A DNA stretch of 64,000 nt from Aphrocallistes beatrix. Taxonomy: Eukaryota > Porifera > Hexactinellida > Sceptrulophora > Aphrocallistidae. This document shows positions 43,452 through 54,132 of this stretch, piece by piece; the stretch's first letter is position 1, and each line of letters starts with the position of its first letter. Under the pieces are notes generated by a model, which did no database searches, was not told the DNA's origin, and saw only the letters and a list, made by a program, of their open reading frames with translations. The DNA is taken from positions 248,001-312,000 of the forward strand of contig OY725503.1 of assembly GCA_963281255.1 (NCBI GenBank), given 5' to 3'. Both the position numbers and the translations under genes were made by a program.

Positions 43452-45267
43452 TGTTATTTTTTCAGTTCACTTTCAGAATTTTTAGCGCCATTGAGATTTA
43501 CTAGTAATATTTATACCTGAAATGCAGCAACACAACCAAACAATCATCAATTATAGATTCAAACATTTAGACAAAGTAGAATTGTTATAAATTAAGTGCT
43601 TGACATTGTGTGATCACATTTTTGAATAAATTCACTCTCTAAAAGGTTCATCCCACAAACGTAGACTTTTCTTGTGGGACTTTGTTGGTCACCAATGTGC
43701 TGTATTATTCACTTTCTGCTTCGTAATAATAAGTTTTCCAACTATTAAATAATGTTGTTCCATTGTATTAATGTGGTCACACTTGTAAGTTGTTGAATGT
43801 GAGTACTATTGTGTAGTATTCGTAACAGTACCACGACCACTCCCCATCTCAACCTAGGTGGTTGGAGAATATTTATGTTGGCAGCTGAATAAGTTTAAGA
43901 ATCTGCCCCTGTTAAAGCTTGTCATTACAGCCGCTTGTTAGTTTGAAAAGACTTTTCTACAATTGGAATCTCTACAAATGTAAGATTATCGTTAGTTAAA
44001 CCTTGATATCTCTGTGGATCACTAAGGGGTCCACAGACCCCAGGTTGGGAACCACTGTTTTATCCCTTAGGGAGGAAAATACATGTAAATCACGAACAGA
44101 TTCCGAACATCCCTGGTGTTCGTATTAACGAGATTTCACTGTACACTCAAATACCCGACTACTGCATTTCTCCATACGTGTAGAATTATATCTCAAACGG
44201 CTTACTTATATATCGGCCGCCGATACTATCGGCTAGCCGGCATATGAGTAAATCTCGCCGATATTTAAGTAAGCCGTATAAATAATTAGTGTTTTCATGC
44301 AAATGGCCTTGATCCACTTGTATTCATAGTATATAATGGTCATGACAAGTGGCACAAGGTGGCATGAGGTGACTCAGATACTAAAAATTACTCTGAAAAA
44401 GATTGAACTATGGGAAACTTCTTAACTGAGTAATTTGAGTGTGTAGATTTCGAAATTTATATAATCTTCAGATGTCATGGTTTAAATAAACTGGCCTAGA
44501 TGGATAGATTCATTTTAGTATTATTTATGATGCAAAAAAGCAGTATGATATTCAAATACCATTGACCAGACAGTGTAACCATGAACTCTCTATCTCATGT
44601 TTCAATTGGAATCTGAGAGATCCCAATTGATGATGGTTTTATAATATGAGCACATTTTTTGGTCCCCTAGTGGTCCATATTAAGTGACTGTATTTATGAA
44701 TCTGAAACAAGATTATTTGGATCAGTAATCGTGGCCTAATTTTCTATTTTGAGATTAGTGACTATAATATGTAGACTGGCCTATGAAAAAAATCTTATTT
44801 CGCCATTAGTATAGAATGAATGATATATTGGATGCAACGGTAGAACTGGTACTAACTAGTATACACTTAGATTCTTAGGTTGCCTGCCATAGCAATCTTA
44901 TAAGCATCTTCTAACCATTTTGACAATTTTCTCATGGAATTAGACAGTAACAAGGCTTTATAGGACTGAACATACTCCGTCATAATTGTCCAATGTATGT
45001 ATTCTTTATACAGCAATCTATCTGATAGTCAGTCCAGCATTTGCATGAGAGAAAATTCATATTTATTTTTATTTCTATAATTATTACTAGGTAAACAGAG
45101 CAAAATTCTGAAAATATTCATGCATTATTAACGTAGAAAACCATGCGAAATACTAAACAAAAGGAAAATAATCTAACACACAAAAGGATAAGATTCTAAC
45201 ACACAAAAGGAAATTGTTGACAAAAATGCTAACAACATCTTCTCTATGATTGTTATTCTTTAGTCCT
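43452..45267. other. Spacer between orphan genes C and D
   Basis: It contains the C upstream region, a hAT-like right-end fragment (about 44015-44056, ending GGTTGGGAACCACTG) and half of the foldback unit (about 44300-44640). No gene is seen. Confidence 0.5.
43508..43515 (-). promoter_or_regulatory. TATA box of orphan gene C
   Basis: TATAAATA 57-64 bp before the ATG, in nearly the same context as for gene G. Confidence 0.6.
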
Positions 45268-46116
45268 TCAGCTGCTCTTGTCAATCCCTGTATCAAAAGG
45301 GACAGGACTGAACACATATTCGTCATCTTCATAGTCTAATGCATTGGTTAGAGTAAACAGTTCTTGTTCATGGTCTCCCTCAACCAATCGATGCTGAGAT
45401 GGATGATTCTGTTTGTAGGTGTTAGTGCTGCTAGTTGGTTGTATCTGATGATTGAAATGATAATTAGGCAATAGAGGCTTGTCAGGAACATCTCTGTTGA
45501 GTATAGCAGATTCAAATTGAGGCAGAGAATCGATTCTGTTGTCTGTAGGCGTACTAGTTGGCATTGGAGGAGAGTTATCTGGTTGTATGACTGGATGTTG
45601 TATTGTTACATTTGTGTTCTGTTGCATTCCTAAACGCGAAGTTGTCACTGGTGTCGTCATGATTATGCATGAAGTCAAGAACTGAATCTTTCGTTTACTT
45701 AATCGCTTCAAATATCTCGTTAAATGACCCTTTATTGTGTTGTTTCCGTAGGAATATTTGAATTCCTCACTAGCTGTACCCTTGGCATCTCCAAATGCTG
45801 CTATTAGTTGATGTTGCTCACCTTTCGAAGCTTTGAATAATTCTGACAAGTTTATCACCACTTGTCCTGATTGCAACTCTCCAAATCTTGCCCATCCATC
45901 TTTCTGTGTCCAGTTCCTAAGTCGTATTGGAAACTCCCTGCAGTCGAAACTGACGCTGACGTTTGTAGTCATAAACAATAGATTTTTAAATTTTCGTTTG
46001 CTCCTTTTGTTAAAAGGACGATCCATTTTTTTCATTTCTCCCAAAATGTTCTTCCAATTATATAAAGGATTGTCCTCTCTGTGTTTTTTCAATTCTCTAT
46101 CTTTCGTAAACTTCAT
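45268..46116 (-). CDS. Orphan nested-family protein D
   Basis: This intronless gene encodes 282 residues and I do not recognise it. Domain about 1-150 includes Asn-Trp-Lys-Asn-Ile-Leu, Thr-Thr-Asn-Val-Ser-Val-Ser-Phe-Asp-Cys, Leu-Ser-Glu-Leu-Phe, Asp-Ala-Lys-Gly-Thr-Ala-Ser and Arg-Tyr-Leu-Lys-Arg-Leu-Ser-Lys-Arg-Lys. The middle is rich in Thr, Pro, Gln and Asn. The tail holds Glu-Asp-Asp-Glu-Tyr-Val-Phe-Ser-Pro. A TATAAATA box at 46166-46159 implies a 5' leader of only about 20 nt. It forms a subtype with B and F. Confidence 0.76.
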   Translation of the reverse strand: MKFTKDRELKKHREDNPLYNWKNILGEMKKMDRPFNKRSKRKFKNLLFMTTNVSVSFDCREFPIRLRNWTQKDGWARFGELQSGQVVINLSELFKASKGEQHQLIAAFGDAKGTASEEFKYSYGNNTIKGHLTRYLKRLSKRKIQFLTSCIIMTTPVTTSRLGMQQNTNVTIQHPVIQPDNSPPMPTSTPTDNRIDSLPQFESAILNRDVPDKPLLPNYHFNHQIQPTSSTNTYKQNHPSQHRLVEGDHEQELFTLTNALDYEDDEYVFSPVPFDTGIDKSS

Positions 46117-46158
46117 GGTTGGAACCGTAGTGATAATTATTGTATCGTTTTTTAGTTA

Positions 46159-46166
46159 TATTTATA
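46159..46166 (-). promoter_or_regulatory. TATA box of orphan gene D
   Basis: TATAAATA 43-50 bp before the ATG, with upstream sequence shared by B and E. Confidence 0.6.
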
Positions 46167-46485
46167 GTTTTAATTTTTTTGTTTGTGGGACACTTATTTC
46201 CATATTTTCTCTTTTTGGTCACTTTTTTCAAAAGCTGCTATAATTTAGCTGGTGGAAAATTTGTGCATATTTGAAACTTACTGTGTAAATCTAGCAGACA
46301 TACTCACACTATGATCACTCTAATCATAATGGAAAAACTGAAAATTTGCTCAATGGTGGATTTGTGACCTACGCAATTTGTCTCACTTTTCTTGCCTGGA
46401 TTACGAGGCCTGTGTTTGATATATCCAAACGCAATAATAATGATAACCAACTATTTCAGATATATTAAAACACAATCAGTCTGTT

Positions 46486-47187
46486 CGTTTAGTGCAGCTC
46501 CTAGTATAGGAGATGCCTTATGGCAGTGGTTCCCAACCTCTTTTACCTCGTGCACCCCCTGACACCTAAAAATTATTTTGTGCACCCCAGGACCCACCTA
46601 AGTCTGAAAAACTATATTGATCCGACTTGTCATTGCAATAAGGACGAATCCTTGTCCCGTGCACCCCGACTAAGGACCCGTGCACCCCTAGGGGGTTCAT
46701 GCACCCCTAGGGGGTTCATGCACCCCAGTTTGGGAACCGCTGCCTTATGGCATGATTGGCTTGTGACGTCCATCTATCTGTTTTGTTTCTAGAAATTATA
46801 TTAGACCAAGAATCTGATTGGTTGAAAAAATGTTAATCGACAGACTGATAGTTCAAATGATTCTTACGGCATTTGCATAATGTACATCTATAATTGCGTT
46901 CTAGACAATTTCCATGTCAACCAGTCAGATTTCAAGTTTAGGCAGTCATTGCGAATTATTTATGTGCATGGAGTTTGGCCTATTCCCTATTGGTCCAAAA
47001 ATCAAAGCCAACTGTAATGTTAAATCCCTGGATTCTGTTGGCCATACAGTTTGACACCATAAGTCAAAATATGTAAATATTTTGCAGAATTGCAGCCAGG
47101 TTCAAATTGCCACACAACGTTGTAGAAGGTTGAGCCTCATGGCATGCCAAGGCAACTCCTATACTGCTATACTAGGAGCTGCACTAA
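46486..47187. mobile_element. TIR element containing a hAT MITE, copy 2
   Basis: Same organisation as 41021-41708, with the ends AGTGCAGCTCCTAG and inverse. It was duplicated with its nested MITE. Confidence 0.65.
46524..46742. mobile_element. hAT-like MITE, copy 2 (8-bp duplication CCTTATGG)
   Basis: 219 bp, same TIRs and same flanking CCTTATGG (46516-46523 and 46743-46750) as copy 1. The shared site shows it was copied by segmental duplication rather than inserted independently. Confidence 0.9.
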
Positions 47188-47209
47188 AAATTGTTCACAA
47201 CGAAATTAA

Positions 47210-48230
47210 AGATGTACTATAATACATATGTAAATAAATTAACCAAACGAGATCTCAATGATTACCATATGGTACAGTCGACTCCGCTTAATAGGACCAC
47301 TGTTTAATCGAGTCACTTTTGGCAGGATCTGAATAGCTCTCACACATAGAAGCTAATACAAATATTTTCGGTTAATAGGATTCCCCGCTTAATCGGGCCA
47401 AAATGTCCTCTGACCGAATTAACCCTACACTAAGCGGAGTCGACTGTCTTTCATTATGTAGATTTAAGTTTCATTTAGAAACCTCTGGAATGAATATTTC
47501 CAGATCTATTAGAATATTTGTGTCCTCCGATTTACTATAACATAATTGCACTATCAGTCTGTTGACTGAAATTTTTTATAATACTGTATATGGTATATCC
47601 CATAAGAATGCAATTAATTAAAAACTTATTTTAATAATTTGAATATTTCAAATACTAAATAGAATTTATTGTCTGTTGCGTTTTAAATAAAATTTCATGA
47701 GATGAGTGTATGCAGTGGAAAAATAATTGTGCTATAATTCTGGTATACTCATTATTCCTATCATGATGTATTATAATTATACATTGCCTTATACGTACCA
47801 CAATCTATCTAATAGTCACTCTCTAGCAGGCTTTCATCCAAGCGTGCTGGGCGTGCCTAGAGCCGCGTATTTGATCCCATGGATCATAATTAGGCGTATG
47901 ATTTAGGCGCGTAGAAAAATGGTGGCGCCCATTTAGGCGTATGACTTTGGAAAGCTGAATGAAACCCTGCTCTCTAGCATGCGCATCTGAAAGAGAATTT
48001 CTCACTGATCCTACCCTTTATACCTTCAAGTATTGTAATCACTATTTTTTCACACTTTGAATAATCTCTTTTGGTCTGAGTTCAAAAAGGCTGACAAAGA
48101 AAATTCATATTTTATTTTATTTTTATTATAAAAAGGTAAACGAAACCAAATTCTGAAAATATTTTAGCATTCACGTTGAAGCAAATCGAAAATATCAGTA
48201 AATAAAACCGCGAACGGCGAGAGCTGCCTG
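47210..48230. repeat. Duplicated spacer block, copy 2
   Basis: Homologous to 41740-42480 and 49430-50520. It shares its MITE insertion with the 49430 copy, so these two are sister duplicates. Confidence 0.6.
47275..47446. mobile_element. MITE family P, copy 5
   Basis: Ends CAGTCGACTCCGCTTAATAG and its inverse. TA is kept on the left (47273-47274); the right side now reads TC. It is missing from the paralogous block at about 41780. Confidence 0.8.
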
Positions 48231-48244
48231 TACTAATAATATTT

Positions 48245-48395
48245 GAATATTTTCCTTTGAAATATTTTGATATATTTCAAAGGAAAATATTCTGACACAC
48301 AAAAGGAAGATATTCTAACTTACAAAAGGAGAATATTCTAACACACAAAAGGAAAATATTCTAACACAAAAGGAGAATATTCTAACACACAAAAA
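48245..48395. repeat. Hairpin and AAAGGAAAATATTCT tandem downstream of orphan gene E
   Basis: The same perfect hairpin as at 42508, followed by about five units of CACACAAAAGGAAAATATTC with variation. Confidence 0.75.
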
Positions 48396-48483
48396 GGGAA
48401 GTATTTTGTTGTTTAATTAGTGTAGATAAAAACAAAAAGCTAACAACACCTCTATGATTGTTATTCTTTTTTTCCTTTCCTTG

Positions 48484-49050
48484 TCAATCCGTGTAGCTAA
48501 AAGGGATAGGACTGAACACATATTCATCATCACTGTCTAATTCATTGGTTACAGCAAGCAGTTCTTGTTCATAGTCCCTCTCAACCAATCGTGGCTGAGA
48601 ATGATGATTCAGCTGGTGAGTGGAAGTTTGTATGGTCGATCCAAAATTGCAAGATGGTGGCTGGAAGTTAGAGTTATAATCAGACGATAGTGGTACGAGT
48701 GGAACGTCCCTGTTGAGTTGAGTAGGTGCAGATTGGTGAGTGTTCTCTACAGACGGAGCAGTCACCGGTCTTTGCTCAGGGATGCATACTTTGATGAAAT
48801 CGCTATTTCGCTTGCTTAGTTGCTCCATGTATCTCTTTTGATGAGTTTCTAATGTGTCGTGTCGAAGTTCCTTAAATCCCCCACCAGCTCTGCCTCTGAC
48901 GTTTGTAGTCATAAACCATTGATTCTTTAATTTGCTCCTTTCGTTGAAATGACGATCCATTTTTTTAATTTCTCCCAAAATGTTCTCCCAATTATATAAA
49001 GGATTGTCATTTATGTGTTTTTCCAATTCTCTATCTTTCGTAAACTTCAT
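48484..49050 (-). CDS. Orphan nested-family protein E, in-frame chimera
   Basis: This gene encodes 188 residues. The first about 50 match the B/D subtype (MKFTKDRELEKH start, Asn-Trp-Glu-Asn-Ile-Leu, Met-Thr-Thr-Asn-Val). The rest matches the C/G subtype (Gly-Arg-Ala-Gly-Gly-Gly-Phe, Gln-Leu-Ser-Lys-Arg-Asn-Ser-Asp-Phe, and the Asp-Asp-Glu-Tyr-Val-Phe-Ser-Pro tail). About 75 central residues of the domain are missing. The join at about 48897-48904 keeps the reading frame and lies in a short GTCAG-like match. The TATAAATA box is at 49100-49093. If expressed, it would be a reduced protein with an intact tail. Confidence 0.72.
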   Translation of the reverse strand: MKFTKDRELEKHINDNPLYNWENILGEIKKMDRHFNERSKLKNQWFMTTNVRGRAGGGFKELRHDTLETHQKRYMEQLSKRNSDFIKVCIPEQRPVTAPSVENTHQSAPTQLNRDVPLVPLSSDYNSNFQPPSCNFGSTIQTSTHQLNHHSQPRLVERDYEQELLAVTNELDSDDEYVFSPIPFSYTD

Positions 49051-49092
49051 GGTTGGAACCGTAGTGATAATTATTATATCGTTTTTTAGTTA

Positions 49093-49100
49093 TATTTATA
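49093..49100 (-). promoter_or_regulatory. TATA box of orphan gene E
   Basis: TATAAATA 43-50 bp upstream of the ATG; the context matches D. Confidence 0.6.
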
Positions 49101-49429
49101 GTTTTACATTTTTGTTTGTGGGACACTTATTTGCATATTTCTCTCTCTTTGGTCACTTTTTTCAAAACCTGCTATAATTTTGCAGGTGGAAAATGTGTGC
49201 ATATACAAAGGTATTTGAAAAATCTAGTAGACATACTCACACTATGATCACTCTAATCATAATGGAAAAGCTGATAATTTGCACAATGGTGGATTTGTGA
49301 CCTACGCAATTTGGACACACTTTTCTTGGCTGGACTACGAGACCTGTGTAGGCATACTAAGGCAACTCCTATACTGCTATACTAGGAGCTGCACTAAAAA
49401 TTGTTCACAACGAAATTAAAGATGTACTA

Positions 49430-50520
49430 TAATACATATGTAAATAAATTAACCAAACGAGATCTCAATGATTACCATATGGTACAGTCGACTCCGCTTA
49501 ATAGAACCACTGTTTAATCGAGTCACTTTTGGCAGGACCGGAATAGCTCTCACACATAGAAGCTAATACAAATATTTTCGGTTAATAGGATTCCCCGCTT
49601 AATCGGGCCAAAATGTCCTCTGACCGATGTGACCCTATTAAGCGGAGTCGACTGTCTTTCATTATGTAGATTTAAGTTTCATTTAGAAAGCTCTGTAATG
49701 AATATTTCCAGATCTATTAGAATATTTGTGTCCTCCGATTTACTATAACATAATTGCACCATCAGTCTGTTGACTGAAATTTTTTATAATAATGTATATG
49801 GTATATCCCATAAGAGTGCAATTAATTAAAAACTTATTTTAATAATTTGAATATTTCAAATACTAAATAGAATTTATTGTCTGTTGCGTTTTATAATATG
49901 CTATAATTTAATTTGATTGAATTAGTGCCAGTTCAAGAGATGAGTGTTATTCCACTATGAATAGCTATGTGCAGTGGAATATCATTATGCTATAGCTCTG
50001 GTAAACTCACTATTCCTATCTTGCTGTATAATAATTATACATTGCATCCTTATACGTACAATCTATTCAATAGTTACTCTCTAGCAGGCTTCCATTCAGG
50101 CGTACTGGGTGCGCCTAGAGCCGCGTACTTGATCCCATGGATCATAATTAGGTTATGATTTAGGCTCGCGGCATAAAACATATATAAAAATGCAGAGTCT
50201 AGGCGCGTAGAAAAATGGTGGCGCCCATTTAGGCGTATGACTTTGGAAACTTGATGAAACCCTGCTCTCAAACATGCGCATCTGAAAGAGAATTTCTCAC
50301 TGATCCTACCCTTTATACCTTTAATTTTTGTAATCACTATTTTTTCGCACTTTGAATAATCTCTTTTTGGTCTGAGCTCAAAAAGGCTAACAACAAACTC
50401 ATATTTTATTTTATTTTTATCATTAAAAGGTAAACGAAACCAATTTCTGAAAATATTTTGCCATTCACGTTGGAACAAATCGAAAATATCTGTAAATAAA
50501 CCCACGAACGGCGAGAGCTG
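49430..50520. repeat. Duplicated spacer block, copy 3
   Basis: Homologous to 47210-48230, with the same MITE. A minus-strand open frame (about 50274-50505) lies in it; related sequence without a long frame is at 48000-48230, so I do not call it a gene. Confidence 0.55.
49495..49654. mobile_element. MITE family P, copy 6
   Basis: Same ends and same left flank (ATATGGTA) as copy 5, so it was duplicated with the block. Confidence 0.8.
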
Positions 50521-50678
50521 CCTGTATTAAAAATATTATAATACAAGCGCGGTGCAAACAAGCGAATCTCCCAAAAATATTCTAACGTACAAAAAGGGAA
50601 GTATTTTGTTGTTTAATTAGTGTAGATAATAACAAAAATGCAACAACATATTCTCTATGTTTGTTATTCGTTAGTCCT

Positions 50679-51533
50679 TCAGATGATCTTGTCAATTTGT
50701 GTATCAAAAGGGACAGGACTGAACACATATTCGTCATCTTCATGGTCTAATGCATTGGTTAGAGTAAACAGTACTTGCTCATAGTCTCCCTCAACCAATC
50801 GATGCTGAGATGGATGATTCTGTTTGTAGGTGTTAGTGCTGCTAGTTGGTTGTATCTGATGATTGAAATGATATTTAGGCAATAGAGGCTTGTCAGGGAC
50901 ATCTCTGTTGAGTATAGCAGATTCAAATTGAGGCAGAGAATCGATTCTGTTGTCTATAGACGTACTGCTAGTTGGCATTGGAGGAGAGTTATCTGGTTGT
51001 GTGACTGGATGTTGTATTGTTACATTTGTGTTCTGTTGCATTCCTAAACGTGAAGTTGTCACTGGTGTCGTCATGATTATGCATGAAGTCAAGAACTTAA
51101 TCTTTCGTTTACTTAGCCGCTTCAAATATCTCGTTAACTGACCCTTTATTGTGTCGTTTTCGTAGGAATCTTTGAATTCCTCACTAGCTGTACCCTTGGC
51201 ATCCCCTAATGCTGCTATTAATAGATGTTGCTCACCTTTCGAAGCTTTGAATAATTCTGATAAGTTTACCTCCACATATCCTGATTGCAACTTTACAAGT
51301 CTTGTCCATCTTTCTTTCTGTGTCCAGTTCCTAAGTGGATTTGGAAGCTGCTTACAGTCTAAACTGACGCTGACGTTTGTAGTTATGAACCATTGATTCT
51401 TGAATTTCCGTTTGCTCCCTTTGTCAAAATTGCGACCCAATTTTTTAATTTCTCCCAAAATTTTCTCCCAATTATATGAAGGATATTCATTTCTGTGTTC
51501 TTCCAACTTCTCTCTGTCTATGATCCACTGCAT
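50679..51533 (-). CDS. Orphan nested-family protein F
   Basis: This intronless gene encodes 284 residues and I do not recognise it. It follows the B/D subtype throughout (Thr-Thr-Asn-Val-Ser-Val-Ser-Leu-Asp-Cys, Leu-Ser-Glu-Leu-Phe, Asp-Ala-Lys-Gly-Thr-Ala-Ser, the Lys-Arg-Leu-Ser-Lys-Arg-Lys helix and the Glu-Asp-Asp-Glu-Tyr-Val-Phe-Ser-Pro tail). Its N-terminus (MQWIIDREKLEEH) and upstream DNA differ from those of B and D. TATAAATA lies at 51571-51564, so transcription should start close to the ATG. A broken mariner lies just upstream. Confidence 0.75.
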   Translation of the reverse strand: MQWIIDREKLEEHRNEYPSYNWEKILGEIKKLGRNFDKGSKRKFKNQWFITTNVSVSLDCKQLPNPLRNWTQKERWTRLVKLQSGYVEVNLSELFKASKGEQHLLIAALGDAKGTASEEFKDSYENDTIKGQLTRYLKRLSKRKIKFLTSCIIMTTPVTTSRLGMQQNTNVTIQHPVTQPDNSPPMPTSSTSIDNRIDSLPQFESAILNRDVPDKPLLPKYHFNHQIQPTSSTNTYKQNHPSQHRLVEGDYEQVLFTLTNALDHEDDEYVFSPVPFDTQIDKII

Positions 51534-51563
51534 GGTTGGTGTTAAAGTGGCCTATTTTTAATG

Positions 51564-51571
51564 TATTTATA
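51564..51571 (-). promoter_or_regulatory. TATA box of orphan gene F
   Basis: TATAAATA 31-38 bp before the ATG, implying a very short leader. Confidence 0.55.
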
Positions 51572-51759
51572 GTCAAGTTGAAAGACTTAGTCTTTTTTCA
51601 GATTTCACTTTTGACACCCAGTGGAATATTTGTTGGGAAATGAATTCCGATCATGCTACGTAGAGCTTGAGAATTCTTTTGTTTTGTGGTGAATTAGTAG
51701 TGTGTTCACCTTTGCGACCGAGAAAAGTTACCTTAATTTCGGCTGGCTGTAATTCTGAA

Positions 51760-52761
51760 AGCGTTGTGTCCCAAAAGTAATTTTTTTAGTTTTGAATTAC
51801 ACTTTCAATTCATACAGTCGAGTGACTTATAGTAGATTAATTTGAAGCTTATTCAGGTTTCAGACTGACCACAAGTAGGACTTCTATGTGTGCATAATTG
51901 AATTTCTATCTTAACTTGACCCAACTCAAGTTTTTACTCGAATGGAACATTCTAGAGAAAGTATGCGCAGTAACATTTGGTTTTTATTTGAACGCGGATA
52001 TTCGCGCAGAGAGATCCTAGAAGAGATGCAGATCGTGTATGGGGATGAGTGCCCTAGCAGAAGCACTGTATACAGATGGGTTGAAAGGTTTGAGGATGGG
52101 TGGGATACCTTCGAAGAGTCTGTCCGCACAGGACGTCCGAAAGCTTCAGGCTCAAAGGTAACGTCGAACTAATTGAGAAGATAATGGATGAGATAGGCGT
52201 GTTACTATCAGGGAGTTAGAAGAGAGGGTAGGCATTCCGAAAACAACGATTCATAGAATTTTTCGAGAAGATTTCGAGATGAGTCGAGTTGTTGCGCGAT
52301 GGGTGTCAAAACTCCTATCTGAAGAAAACAAACGAGAAAGGGTGAAATCTAGTCGCGAACTCCTTGCAGCCTGGAGGGGCGAGAAAAACTTCCTCGACCG
52401 CATTGTGACAGGGGATGAAACGTGGTTTCATTATTACGAACCGGAAACTAAATTTCAAAGCAGTCAGTAGAAGCGGAAGCATGAGCCAGTCCCTACCAAA
52501 CTGAAGAGTGCGCCGTCCGCCGGTAAGCGGATGGCTACAGGATTCTGGGATATACAGGGGATACTTTCCATTGACTGGCTCCCTGAGAAGACCACTATAA
52601 ACAGTGATTATTATATCCAAGAACTTGAAGATTTGAGAGAGGCAATCAAGAGAAAGAGACGTGGGAAACTTAGCCGTGGAGTGTTACTCCAACATGATAA
52701 TGCGAGACCCCATGTCAGCAAGCAAACGAAGGAGGCCATCCATCGCTTGGGGTTTGAATGA
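51760..52761 (+). pseudogene. Broken mariner transposase
   Basis: Starting near a mariner-like end (TTGTGTCCCAAAAGTAAT, about 51764), frames from ATG 51942 encode a mariner N-terminal helix-turn-helix (Arg-Ser-Thr-Val-Tyr-Arg-Trp), then after stops and frame changes Trp-Val-Ser-Lys-Leu-Leu, Thr-Gly-Asp-Glu-Thr-Trp with the first catalytic Asp, and His-Asp-Asn-Ala-Arg-Pro-His with the second. The third catalytic residue is missing, as homology stops at about 52761. The element is inactive. Confidence 0.82.
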
Positions 52762-52897
52762 ATTTGTTCCCCGTAAAGTAAAAAATTTAAAATATAATAA
52801 CATCCAGGGATTTACCATTGAAATCAGGGATTTCACTCCTAAAATCAAGGGAAATTTTCAAGAGGGGCTGGTCTTACCTGAAGAATGTCTATAATTA

Positions 52898-53990
52898 CAG
52901 GGTGTTAAGAAATGGATGTCCTATTTTGTACCATGCATATTACAATAATACAAACTAGAAAGGTTCCTATGTATCTTTCCTATGTAATCTCCATTTAATT
53001 TTAAACATTTTTTAATGCGAGAAGGTATCCCTGCTATGAGTTTCTCTAGGGTCACTGGTGAGAATTCCTTCCAGGCTTCAATTAGTTGATTTTCTAACAT
53101 TTTTAGGTTTGTTGCGCGCTCCATTGAATCCAGCTTGGTTTGCAAAATTACCCAGACGTTTTCAATAGGATTTAAGTCTGGTGAGTTCGCAGGCCATATA
53201 TCCTTAGTCCAAAATCCCGGCATATTGTTTTTTAGCCATACCTGGCTTTTCTTAGAGGTATGTGTTGGGCCCCCATCTTGAAATATCGCTTTGGACCTTT
53301 CTGGCAACAATTATTTCTCCAGAATAGTCCCTGAATCTCTCGTTGGAAGCATAGCGGATGTTAGAGATTGCTTCCATATTGTTTCTACATAGTATTCTGA
53401 TGTCACAGTTTGCCCTTTGGGGATAATGTGGAGGTGTGAGAATGTTTGATATGACATCACACCCCACACCATTTTTTTTCCAGAAAATTTGACCTTTTCA
53501 GTCGGGGGGGGACATTGACTCTAGATTTTGCCCAAACTCGGTCGTTTTGCTTATTTGGAGTGTGAAATAACTCGAAGGAGGACTCATCCGAGAATAAAAC
53601 CCTCTGCCAGTTTACAATTGTTCAATTCTTTCTTTCATTACATAATTTTAGACGAGCTGTCCTCTTTTTTCGTCAATTTGGGTTGAACCTGAGGTTTGTA
53701 TGGTCGAACTTTCAGATTTTGTGTAAATACGTGTGTACCGTCACGTGGGAGATAGAAAATCCTTTAGATTTAAGATTCCTGGAGATAAGTCTTGTGGATT
53801 TCATTTTTTTACCGATTGTCTTGGCAATGACCACTTTGGGCACCATAGTGACGGACGTTTTCCTTCCACGCCCCCCTGTTATGTAGAGACTCACCAGCCT
53901 TTGACCTCAGCAACCAACGCCGAATGGTACGGACAGATACCCCTATATCTTTGGCAACTTTTTAAATAAAAATTCCAGCTTCTATCATGC
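52898..53990 (-). pseudogene. Broken Tc1-like transposase of DD37E type
   Basis: Read on the minus strand: a Tc1-like second DNA-binding domain (about 53894-53712), Phe-Ser-Asp-Glu-Ser with the first catalytic Asp (about 53600), a frameshift at a run of G near 53507, then Gln-Asp-Gly-Gly-Pro-Thr-His and Pro-Asp-Leu-Asn-Pro-Ile-Glu-Asn. I count 37 residues between the second Asp and the Glu, so the catalytic spacing is DD37E rather than the usual DD34E. The 3' end starts CAGGGTGTTAAGAAATGG next to TA (52896-52897). No matching 5' end was found. Confidence 0.78.
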
Positions 53991-54132
53991 AAACTGCACG
54001 TGTACGGGCGGCTAGAGGCTAGAGTCACTTCTTTATTCTATATTCTAACACACAAAAAGGAAATTGTTGACAAAAATGTTAACGACATCTCTATGATTGT
54101 TATTCTTTAAAATCCTTCAGATCCTTTCCTAG

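Noticed and set aside
50074-50505. 143-codon minus-strand frame in the spacer after orphan gene F
   Set aside because: The homologous spacer at 48000-48230 lacks an equivalent long frame and no domain is recognised.
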